A DNA stretch of 52,128 nt from an uncultured Ignavibacteria bacterium (lineage in GTDB: Bacteria > Bacteroidota > Ignavibacteria > Tepidaquicellales > Tepidaquicellaceae): contig CALMST010000244.1 of NCBI GenBank assembly GCA_937872315.1, forward strand, positions 1 through 52,128. Reading direction: 5' to 3'. Under the pieces are notes generated by a model. That model made no database searches. It was not told where the DNA came from and saw nothing but the letters and a program-made list of their open reading frames with translations. The translations under genes were made by a program, and so were the position numbers. Positions 44,341-52,128 of this stretch are shown piece after piece (position 1 is the first letter of the stretch; the number at the start of each line of letters is the position of its first letter).

Positions 44341-46688
44341 TAAAAGAATACAAATCCGGACAGACGTTTCCAGGAGTGATTGGAAGAACATATGATCAAT
44401 CGCAGCCTGCCTAGCCTGAACCAAACCGCGCTAAAGAAGGCGCTCCAAATGTATTGTTCATTGTCCTTGATGATACAGGTTACGGTCATCTCGGATGTTA
44501 CGGCAGTCCGATAAAAACACCTAACATTGACAGTCTGGCAAAGAATGGTTTATTGTATAATAACATGCATACCACCGCTCTTTGCTCTCCCACAAGATCC
44601 TGCATTCTTACAGGCAGAAATCATCATTCCAATCACGTTGGATGCCTCACTAACGGCTCTACCGGCTTTCCGGGGTTTGACGGATACATGCCTTTTGAAA
44701 ACGGAACGATGGCTGAGATACTTAAGGAAAACGGTTACAATACATATTGCATTGGTAAATGGCATCTGGCTCCTGAAGAGACAATGTCAGCAGCTGGTCC
44801 ATATGACCGATGGCCGCTTGGAAGAGGATTCGAAAGATATTACGGTTTTCTCGGAGGGGATACGCATCAGTATTATCCTGAGCTTGTACGCGACAATACA
44901 CAGACTGAACCTGAAAAGACACCGGAAGAAGGCTATCATCTTACTCCCGATCTTGTGGATCAGGCAAAATCAATGATCGCTGATTCTAAGCAGATCGCTC
45001 CGAATAAACCTTTCTTTATGTATTTCGCTCCCGGAGCAATGCATTCACCTCATCACGTTCCTAAAGAATGGGCGGATAAGTATAAAGGTAAATTTGACAA
45101 AGGATGGGATGCTTACAGAAAAGAAGTCTTCGAAAAACAGAAGAAGCTAGGCATCATTCCAAAGAATACGAAATTGTCCCGGCATGATCCTGATGTGCAG
45201 GACTGGAACAAGTTATCTAAAAAAGAGAAAAAGGTCTTTGCGAGAATGATGGAAGTATTTGCCGGATTTCTGACTCATACAGATCATTACATTGGTGAAC
45301 TTATGGATTTTTTAAAGAAGATCGGTGAATATGACAATACTCTTATCATGCTGATATCCGATAACGGTTCCAGCGCTGAAGGAGGTCCCACAGGATCAGT
45401 AAATGAATGCAGATTCTTCAATAACCTTCCTGATACTGTCGATGAGATCTATGAAAAACTGGATGAGATAGGCGGACCGGAATGTTTCAACCATTTCCCA
45501 TGGGGATGGACCCACGCCGGCAATACTCCTTTCAGGAGATGGAAAAGGGAAACTTACAGAGGAGGCATAAGCGATCCGTTCATTATTCACTGGCCTAAAG
45601 GTTTTAAATCAAAAGGAAAAGTAAGGACACAATATACTCATGCGATAGATATGGTACCAACAGTTCTGGAAGCCGCTGGAATAGATCCTCCGGGATCGAT
45701 CAAAGGAATAACTCAGTCACCCGTTGAAGGCGTAAGTCTCGTCAGTACTTTTGATAATGAGAAAGATTCCGGTAAACATGTCACACAGTATTTTGAAATG
45801 CTCGGGCATCGTTCCATTTATCATGACGGCTGGAGAGCTGTCTGTCCGTGGCCCGGAACTTCATTCACTGAATCGGGAAGAAAATTCGGAACTCCCATAG
45901 ATGATAAGACTCTCACTGAACTTGATATAAAAGGCTGGGAGCTTTATAATCTGAAAGAAGATTTTGCGGAGACAAAAGATCTTGCTCAGAAAGAAAAAGA
46001 TCGTCTTATCGCAATGATCGGTATGTGGTATATTGAAGCGGGAAAATACAACGTTCTTCCTGTTGACGGCAGGGGAACTCAGAGAATTGCAGAAGAAAGA
46101 CCTCAGATTGCCGGACCAAGAAGCAGATACATTCTTTATTCAGGGACACAAGCAATTCCGGCAAATGCCGCTCCGAAGATACTGAACAGACCTTATTCAA
46201 TTACGGCTGAAGTTGAAATTCCGAAAGGCGGGGCTGACGGAGTGCTGTTAAGCATGGGCGGCAATGACGGCGGAATTACTTTTTATGTTCAGGACGGATA
46301 CTTATGCTATGCAATGAATTATGTGACCATGGATTATTTTTATGTGAAGTCTGATAAGAAAATTCCTGATGGACATCATTTCCTGAGTATGGAATTCAAA
46401 CCGACAGGGAAAGCTGATCCAATGAAAGGTAAAGGAACACCAGGCGATGTAAAGCTGATGGTGGACGGGAAAGTTATAGGAAAGGGAAAATTCCCTGTTA
46501 CAACTCCTATCCGTCTTGGACAAGGCGCGCAGATGCAGGTAGGAAAAGATGCCGGATCATCAGTAATTCCGGATTATAAACCGCCTTTTTCATTTTCAGG
46601 AAAAATAAACAGAGTAATTGTAGATGTCAGCGGGGAGGAAGTAGCCTATTATGAATCTGCAATGAAAATATTTTTAATGAAACAGTAG
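44331..46688 (+). pseudogene. Arylsulfatase interrupted by in-frame TAG at codon 28
   Basis: Counted from ATG 44331 the frame is 786 codons, open except for TAG at 44412-44414 (codon 28). Because the N-terminus is one residue longer, this aligns exactly with Trp27 of the 27214 gene and with the TGA of the 19376 gene. Downstream are Asp47-Asp48, Cys85-Ser-Pro-Thr-Arg89 plus SCILTGRNHH, GKWHLAPEE, GAMHSPHHVP, ISDNGSSAEG, FRRWKRETYRGG and the LamG-like C-terminal domain. A TTG at 44454 could restart and keep the Asp pair but would cut into the first beta strand. The ATG at 44316 is also in frame. Whether it is expressed is open. Confidence 0.8.
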
Positions 46689-46719
46689 ATCTCATCTTAT
46701 ATGATATTATCTAAAAAAT

Positions 46720-46778
46720 TCTGTCAGATGCTATCTTTATAAGTGAAAAGATTTTATTGGCTCTGACAGATTTTTTTT
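46720..46778 (+). terminator. Intrinsic terminator after TAG-interrupted sulfatase
   Basis: TCTGTCAGA / TCTGACAGA inverted repeat (9 bp) with a 33-nt loop and eight Ts. Unlike the other two sister genes, the sequence is not related to the CTCCTT/AAGGAG terminator. Confidence 0.75.
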
Positions 46779-46805
46779 GAAATATTATTAATTTAATTTG
46801 CGACA

Positions 46806-47618
46806 ATGAAATTTATATTTTTTCTTTTATTATTCTCAGGATATGCTTTCAGAATAACAGCACAGGATTCAAAAGAAATTGCTGAAGACAATGCCGCAGC
46901 AAATGCAACCAATCCACTCGCATTTGTAACAAAATTACAATTCCAGCCCAACTACTCATGGAAAGATGAAGGAGGTGATCAGCTTTCACTTATCAGCAGA
47001 ATTTCCAAACCAACAAAGACATTAGGACTGCCTTTTATTAAAAGCAAGGACCCTTCAAAAGTATATACAATATACAGGCTTGAAGTGCCGGTAATAGGTC
47101 AGACATTGTCTGACAGTCAGAGTGTCCTGAATGCTACAGGAATAAGTGATATGGTCCTTTTGGATGTGATCGCTTTCAAACAAAAATGGGGTCTTATTGG
47201 AATAGGTCCGGCATTGCTGATTCCTTCAGCATCTCCGGAAATTCTGGGAACAGGGAAATGGAGCGCAGGTCCTGTCGGAGTTTTGCTTTACACAGGAGTT
47301 AAGAAACTGCAGCTGGGTTTTCTTGCTCAGCAGTTTTTTTCATTTGCAGGGAGCGAGCAAAGAAAAGACGTAAATTTTATGCTGTTCCAGCCAATAGTAA
47401 ACAAAATATTCGTGGATGGTTATTTCATGCAAATTTCTCCAATTATGAAATTTGATTGGGAAATCAGCAAATATAATATTCCTGTAAGTCTTGCTTTGGG
47501 AAAAGCATTTGCAAAAAATCTTTCTATGTTCCTTGCGGGCGAATATGTTTTGAGCGGTCCCGGAACAGGCGATCTGACATTCAGAATTAATGTCAATGCT
47601 ATGTTTGCAGCACTTTAA
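46806..47618 (+). CDS. Outer-membrane protein, family often annotated neuromedin U
   Basis: A 270-residue protein with a signal peptide (cleaved near RITAQ). It resembles a bacterial outer-membrane family commonly and misleadingly called neuromedin U: NPLAFVTKLQFQPNYSW at the start, GISDMVLLDVIAF, GLIGIGPALLIPSASPEILG, GKWSAGPVGVLLYTG, then FLAQQFFSFAG. The strands and final amphipathic segment are barrel-like. It begins a probable operon with 47628 and the 48614 sulfatase (gaps of 9 and 17 bases). A role in substrate passage across the outer membrane is inferred from that linkage. Confidence 0.8.
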   Translation: MKFIFFLLLFSGYAFRITAQDSKEIAEDNAAANATNPLAFVTKLQFQPNYSWKDEGGDQLSLISRISKPTKTLGLPFIKSKDPSKVYTIYRLEVPVIGQTLSDSQSVLNATGISDMVLLDVIAFKQKWGLIGIGPALLIPSASPEILGTGKWSAGPVGVLLYTGVKKLQLGFLAQQFFSFAGSEQRKDVNFMLFQPIVNKIFVDGYFMQISPIMKFDWEISKYNIPVSLALGKAFAKNLSMFLAGEYVLSGPGTGDLTFRINVNAMFAAL

Positions 47619-47627
47619 AAAAATAAA

Positions 47628-48596
47628 ATGATTATTAAAAATAAGAAATATATTTTTGTTTTGATTATTTTTTGTATCTGCTCTTTTGGGCAGGTAAATG
47701 CTCAGGGTGACGGTCCGCGCGCATTCATGCTTGCTCCGAAAGGCGTTGCCGGAATTAATGCCAAATGGATGAATTTAAATCAGAATTTTCTTCCCGGAAG
47801 CAATATACTTGTTGAATCCGCCAATCTGGATATAAACGTATTTCCGGTTACGTTATTTTATAATTTCGGAATTGCTGATCATTATGCTCAGGCATTATTT
47901 ATGTTCAATCCCGGTAAGGCGACAGGGAGTATCACTTCTAATCTAAACATTCCATATGATAATCAAAGCGTTACAGGTTTTTCAGACGGATTTTTGGGTT
48001 TGAAATTCGGATTAATTGGCTCGCCTGCATTGGATCTTCTGCAGTTTGCAAAACATAAACCTGATTTTTCATTAATGAGTTATTTCAAACTTTGGTATTC
48101 AGGTTCATATGACAGCAGTAATGCGCTTAATTTAGGATCTAACCGCCTTACTTATGAAATGGGACTTCCAATTGTAATCCCGGTATTTAAAAGCTCTAAA
48201 AATCCTTTGTGGATCGAAGCTTATCCATTTATACAGTTTTATTCAACCAACACGGAACCATCTTTTATTTCGCGTTCTGAGGAATCTTATCAGAAGCCTC
48301 TCTTCGGACTTGAGACCCATTACACTTACAATTTATCGGATAAATTCTGGACAGGTATAGATCTAAGGTATCAGTATGGAGGTGAAGTTGAACTTGACGG
48401 AGTAACTCAGGATAATAAAATAAATATTCTTGGAGGAGGTCTCTCTGCAGGTTATCAGATTTTACCATTTTTAAGTATCTCAGGCAGCTATGGAAAAATA
48501 TTAACCGGAGACAATAATGCAAAATCCGATTTGATAAGATTAAGTCTGATATTCGTTTATGCAAACACAAAAAATCTTAACATGTTAAATAATTAA
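47628..48596 (+). CDS. Outer-membrane barrel, Phenol_MetA_deg-like
   Basis: A 322-residue exported barrel. The signal peptide ends near VNAQ. GPRAFMLAPKGVAGINAKWM and the following INVFPVTLFYNFGIAD block fit the MetA-pathway-of-phenol-degradation family (PF13557), which includes FadL-like outer-membrane transporters for hydrophobic compounds. SGFSDGFLGLKFGLIG and later strands SISGSYGKILTG support a barrel. It is the middle gene of a three-gene unit with another barrel and a sulfatase, suggesting uptake of sulfated hydrophobic substrates; that role is an inference. Confidence 0.8.
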   Translation: MIIKNKKYIFVLIIFCICSFGQVNAQGDGPRAFMLAPKGVAGINAKWMNLNQNFLPGSNILVESANLDINVFPVTLFYNFGIADHYAQALFMFNPGKATGSITSNLNIPYDNQSVTGFSDGFLGLKFGLIGSPALDLLQFAKHKPDFSLMSYFKLWYSGSYDSSNALNLGSNRLTYEMGLPIVIPVFKSSKNPLWIEAYPFIQFYSTNTEPSFISRSEESYQKPLFGLETHYTYNLSDKFWTGIDLRYQYGGEVELDGVTQDNKINILGGGLSAGYQILPFLSISGSYGKILTGDNNAKSDLIRLSLIFVYANTKNLNMLNN

Positions 48597-48613
48597 TTTA
48601 AAATATTATCGTT

Positions 48614-50929
48614 ATGAATTCAAAATCAAAGAAAGCAGAAACAGGGAAAATCCTGCCATTTCCTCCGGTTCCTTCCGCAAGTAAAGCAGGAGAAACCCTG
48701 GCTGAAAGTACAATGATCAGGAGACCTCAGCCGGATTATCTTCCGAAAGATGCGCCGAACATACTTATCATTTTAATGGATGATGTAGGATTCGGACAGT
48801 GCGGAACTTTCGGTGGAGAAGTAAATACTCCTACCATGACAAAACTTCGAAATGAAGGAATTGCTTATAATACATTTCATACTACTTCGATATGTTCACC
48901 GACAAGAGCTTCTTTGCTGACCGGAAGAAATCATCAGAGGGTCCACTCAGGTACTATTGCCGAAAGGGCTGTTGACTGGGACGGATACACCGGAGTAATT
49001 CCCGAGACATCAGCAACAGTAGCGGAAGTCCTTAAAGAGTATGGATATAAAACCTGCGCTTTCGGTAAATGGCACAACACTCCTGCCGATCAGACGACAT
49101 CCATGGGACCTTTTGACCGCTGGCCAAACGGTCACGGGTTTGAACATTTTTACGGATTCATGGCAGGTGAGACTTCTCAATATGAACCCAGACTTTATGA
49201 AAATTATAATGCAATCGAGCCGCCGCGAACTGCGGAAGAAGGTTATCATTTAACCGAAGATCTTGCTGACAAAGCGCTTGAATGGCTGAAGCAGCACAGG
49301 GCTTTTTCTCCCGACAAACCTTTCTTCATGTACTGGGCTCCGGGCGCAGCTCATGGTCCTCACCACGTGCATAAAGAATGGGCTGATAAATATAAAGGGA
49401 AATTTGATGACGGCTGGGATGAATACAGGAAAAGAGTTTTTGAAAGACAGAAAAAAATGGGCTGGATACCTGAGGATACTAAGCTGACTGAGCGAACTGA
49501 AACAATGGCATCATGGGACAGCATTCCGGAAGGTGAAAGAGCTTTTCAGAGAAGACTGATGGAAGTGTTTGCAGGATTTGCCGAGCATGCAGATGTACAG
49601 GCAGGGAAAGTAATTGACGGGCTTGAAGAGCTGGGAATAAAGGACAATACATTGATCTTTTATATCTGGGGGGATAACGGTTCAAGCGCTGAAGGACAGG
49701 GCGGATCAATATCCGAACTGCTTGCTCAGAACCAGATCCCGAATACAATAAAACAGCAGATGGAATCACTAGACAAACTTGGAGGATTAGATGTTCTCGG
49801 TTCTCCAAAAACTGATAACATGTATCATTCAGGATGGGCATGGGGAGGTTCTGCGCCATTCAAACATACAAAACTGATTGCATCACATTTCGGAGGGACA
49901 AGAAATCCTATGGTTGTTTCATGGCCGGAAAAAATCAAAGCCGATAAGACTCCAAGAGGACAATTCCATCATGTAAATGATATTGTTCCGACAATATATG
50001 ATGTACTTGGAATTACTGTTCCGGATTCAGTTAACGGATTTAAGCAGGATCCTATAGACGGGATCAGCATGAAATACACTTTCAGTAAAGCAAAAGCAAA
50101 AGGTAAAAAAGGTCCGCAATATTTTGATAACAACGGAAGCAGGGGAATATATCATGACGGGTGGTTTGCATGCGCTTTCGGTCCATTGTATCCGTGGCTG
50201 ACCGTAAGTCCGGGTCTTGCCGAATGGGATCCGAAAAAAGATGTTTGGGAATTATATGATCTGAGGAAAGACTTTTCTCAGGCAAATGATCTTGCCGGAA
50301 AATTTCCAAAGAAACTTGCTGAGATGAAAAAGTTATTTTTAAAAGAAGCAAAGAAAAATAAAGTGTTTCCGATAGGAGCGGGGATATGGCTCAGGCTGCA
50401 TCCCGAAGACAGGATCAAAACACCATACAGCAGCTGGACCTTTGATGAAAGCACCATCAGAATGCCTGAATTTACAGCTCCGGGGCTGGGCAGAGAAAAC
50501 AATAAAGTTGTTATAGACCTTGAAGTTGGAGAAACAGCAAACGGAGTTTTATATTCGCTTGGAGGATTTTCAGGAGGACTTACTTTCTTTGCGGAGAATG
50601 GGAAACTTGTTTATGAATACAATATGATGATCATTGAAAGATATACTGTGGAGACGAAGCAGAAACTTTCCAAAGGCAGGCATAAAATTGAAGTCATTAC
50701 AAAACTGACAGATAAGAGGCCAATGTCATCCGCAAAAGTCACAATAAAAGTTGACGGGAAAGAATGGGCAACCGGAATGGTCGGAAGAACAGTTCCTGCG
50801 GCATTCACAGCAAGTGAGTGTTTTAATGTAGGAGTTGATCTTGGTTCTCCTGTATCTGAAAGATATTTTGACAAAGCACCGTTCAGATATAACGGGAAGA
50901 TAAATACTGTAAAGGTTGTGTTAACGTAA
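48614..50929 (+). CDS. Arylsulfatase, 771 residues, in operon with two barrels
   Basis: A type I sulfatase without a signal peptide. Asp56-Asp57 (LMDDVGFG) and the formylglycine site Cys94-Ser-Pro-Thr-Arg98, then ASLLTGRNHQ, are intact. FGKWHNTP gives the Lys/His pair, and WAPGAAHGPHHVH and WGDNGSSAEG supply the remaining ligands. FKHTKLIASHFGGTRNP resembles the 791-residue enzyme rather than the PAWP type. Residues ~615-771 form the C-terminal LamG-like domain. An extended polar N-terminus (about 45 residues) is not a signal. It starts 17 bases after the preceding barrel gene and so is probably co-expressed with the two outer-membrane proteins. Confidence 0.93.
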   Translation: MNSKSKKAETGKILPFPPVPSASKAGETLAESTMIRRPQPDYLPKDAPNILIILMDDVGFGQCGTFGGEVNTPTMTKLRNEGIAYNTFHTTSICSPTRASLLTGRNHQRVHSGTIAERAVDWDGYTGVIPETSATVAEVLKEYGYKTCAFGKWHNTPADQTTSMGPFDRWPNGHGFEHFYGFMAGETSQYEPRLYENYNAIEPPRTAEEGYHLTEDLADKALEWLKQHRAFSPDKPFFMYWAPGAAHGPHHVHKEWADKYKGKFDDGWDEYRKRVFERQKKMGWIPEDTKLTERTETMASWDSIPEGERAFQRRLMEVFAGFAEHADVQAGKVIDGLEELGIKDNTLIFYIWGDNGSSAEGQGGSISELLAQNQIPNTIKQQMESLDKLGGLDVLGSPKTDNMYHSGWAWGGSAPFKHTKLIASHFGGTRNPMVVSWPEKIKADKTPRGQFHHVNDIVPTIYDVLGITVPDSVNGFKQDPIDGISMKYTFSKAKAKGKKGPQYFDNNGSRGIYHDGWFACAFGPLYPWLTVSPGLAEWDPKKDVWELYDLRKDFSQANDLAGKFPKKLAEMKKLFLKEAKKNKVFPIGAGIWLRLHPEDRIKTPYSSWTFDESTIRMPEFTAPGLGRENNKVVIDLEVGETANGVLYSLGGFSGGLTFFAENGKLVYEYNMMIIERYTVETKQKLSKGRHKIEVITKLTDKRPMSSAKVTIKVDGKEWATGMVGRTVPAAFTASECFNVGVDLGSPVSERYFDKAPFRYNGKINTVKVVLT

Positions 50930-50981
50930 CAGGTAAGAAGTCAATTATCAAAATTCAAATGATTTGCTTTCATTCGTACTG

Positions 50982-51006
50982 CCCCTCTTCTTGTTGGAAA
51001 GGGGTT
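50982..51006 (+). terminator. Weak hairpin after operon sulfatase
   Basis: CCCCT / AGGGG with a 13-nt interior and only a three-T tail. It may be a weak terminator. Confidence 0.3.
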
Positions 51007-51174
51007 TGGCTATAAATATTAATTTATTTTTGACAGAAATGAACAGTAATGATAGGTATGATACAGTTGCCGGTCTTAAGAACTTAGTGACCTGTAACAG
51101 TTATTTGTAAGTTGAAATTTATAACTTGTATCCGAAGCATCGGATCAACAATTTAATTTTTAAAAAGTAAAAAT

Positions 51175-52023
51175 TTGGCTGAGATACTTTTAAATGTCAT
51201 AAGCATAAGCGCAATACTGGCCATTCCCACACAGTCTATCATACTTGGACTGAAAGCCGGGAGACCGTTTTTCAAAGAATTATTTTCTCAGAAAAAGCTT
51301 CTGAGCAGATTCATAATTACGATGTTTGTGATCATTCCGGGAGTTGCCATAATGTTTTCATACATAACAGGTAACCTGATAAGCATATGGAGTGTAGTAT
51401 TGATCATTGCGGTAGCTCCTGCATCACCCGGTGTAGTAAAAGTTATGTCAAAACTGGAGGGTGATCAGAATGTCAGCACGGCATGGATGATCCTTACTAT
51501 GCTGCTTTCTCTGATATTTTTTCCCATTATTATAATGATGCTTCAGGCATATCTTGGTATTGTACTGAAACTGGGGGTAGTGGATGTGGTCATTAAGTTG
51601 ATGATCCTTTTCATAGTTCCGCTCGGAATTGGTTTTCTGATAGCAAAATATTCTCAGGAAAAAACGGATAAGATCAAGAAGATCCTTGAACCGGTTTCAA
51701 AAATTGCAATGCTTACATTGATAGTTTCCCTCCTCATAAGTTCAGTGCCCCTGATAATTAAAAACGGAATTACACCAATCATATTATTACTGTCATTTAT
51801 AATTGTATCTCTTGTAATAGCACATGTAATGGGCTCTCCGGAAAGGGAATTCGGACCTATACTCCCTTTTTCGATTGTTCACAGATTACCAGCTCCCGCG
51901 GTTATTCTCACCAAACTTAACGGCACTATGGAAATGCACCTGCCTGTTATAATTTCCTACACCATTCTTGCGACTATAGTGATGATCATTTACAATAAGA
52001 TATTTTTCGGGAAGAAAAATTGA
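51175..52023 (+). CDS. Bile acid:sodium symporter-like (BASS) membrane carrier
   Basis: A 282-residue protein with eight or nine transmembrane helices. Length, helix pattern and the conserved VVLIIAVAPASPGVVKVMSK segment near residue 80-100 resemble the SBF/BASS family of Na+-coupled organic-anion carriers, but the identification is moderate. It starts with TTG; an in-frame TAA lies 18 bases upstream and no alternative start is available. Known BASS substrates include sulfated steroids and bile acids, which would fit a role next to cytoplasmic sulfatases, but this is inference. A 9-bp tandem array starts within its stop codon. Confidence 0.68.
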   Translation: MAEILLNVISISAILAIPTQSIILGLKAGRPFFKELFSQKKLLSRFIITMFVIIPGVAIMFSYITGNLISIWSVVLIIAVAPASPGVVKVMSKLEGDQNVSTAWMILTMLLSLIFFPIIIMMLQAYLGIVLKLGVVDVVIKLMILFIVPLGIGFLIAKYSQEKTDKIKKILEPVSKIAMLTLIVSLLISSVPLIIKNGITPIILLLSFIIVSLVIAHVMGSPEREFGPILPFSIVHRLPAPAVILTKLNGTMEMHLPVIISYTILATIVMIIYNKIFFGKKN

Positions 52024-52128
52024 GTGTATGGAGTGTGTGGAGTGTATGGAGTGTATGGAGTGTGTGGAGTGTATGGAGTGTGTGGAGTGTGTGGAGTGTA
52101 TGGAGTGTGTGGAGTGTGTGGAGTGTGT
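52022..52128. repeat. Tandem array, 9-bp unit x12, running off the window
   Basis: Units of GAGTGTRTG (R is A or G, in irregular order) start at the second base of the BASS gene stop codon and continue to the window end. Total length is unknown. Confidence 0.95.

Noticed and set aside
44412-44414. Pyrrolysine or reassigned TAG
   Set aside because: TAG ends the FGE gene and this same sulfatase at its proper C-terminus, so it acts as a normal stop here.

Overview
This 52 kb window is AT-rich chromosomal DNA from a Gram-negative bacterium. Lipoprotein signal peptides, many outer-membrane beta-barrels, OmpA with TSP3 repeats, sparse Shine-Dalgarno sequences and occasional TAnnTTTG -7 boxes all suggest the Bacteroidota/Ignavibacteria (FCB) branch. 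That placement is inferred from protein style and promoter style, not from a marker gene.

The dominant theme is sulfate-ester hydrolysis. Seven type I sulfatase loci lie here: 13518-15068 (-), a decayed relic 18497-19146 (-), 19376-21730, 27214-29568, 35260-37635, 44331-46688 and 48614-50929 (+). One formylglycine-generating enzyme (FGE, 1910-2869) could activate all of them. Neither the sulfatases nor the FGE has a signal peptide, so activation and hydrolysis should occur in the cytoplasm. Substrates would then have to enter through outer-membrane barrels (4506-5546, 46806-47618, 47628-48596) and an inner-membrane carrier, for which the bile-acid/sodium-symporter-like protein at 51175-52023 is a candidate. 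Two DUF1254/DUF1214 lipoproteins flank the FGE. The most striking observation is that two paralogous 784/785-residue sulfatases each carry a single premature stop at the same aligned codon (a Trp in the intact paralogue): TGA in one and TAG in the other, with the remaining ~757 codons open.

Layout: 1-5.5 kb, DUF1254 lipoprotein, FGE, DUF1254 lipoprotein, outer-membrane barrel. 5.9-13.4 kb, a membrane and osmotic-stress block: split ThrE-type exporter, DUF202 protein, two MscS channels in an operon with a CPA-type antiporter, DUF502 protein. 13.5-16.5 kb, 516-residue sulfatase, HdeD-like protein, outer-membrane barrel. 16.7-21.8 kb, a TPR-like unknown, the sulfatase relic and the first interrupted sulfatase. 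22.2-26.1 kb, class D beta-lactamase, GNAT acetyltransferase, hemerythrin, YdjM-like membrane protein, PdxH. 27.2-37.6 kb, an intact sulfatase, DUF3943 plus barrel operon, a histone-H1-like Lys/Ala-rich protein, an exported beta-carbonic anhydrase and another sulfatase. 37.8-44.2 kb, membrane protein, a large unknown exported protein, two DUF2780 lipoproteins around a second TPR-like unknown, OmpA. 44.3-52 kb, second interrupted sulfatase, a two-barrel plus sulfatase operon, and the BASS-like carrier.

Intergenic DNA is rich in short tandem arrays (units of 7-9 bp, a different unit at each site), in three families of degenerate dispersed repeats, and in one GC-richer nested-hairpin region. I saw no CRISPR array, tRNA, rRNA or intact insertion sequence.
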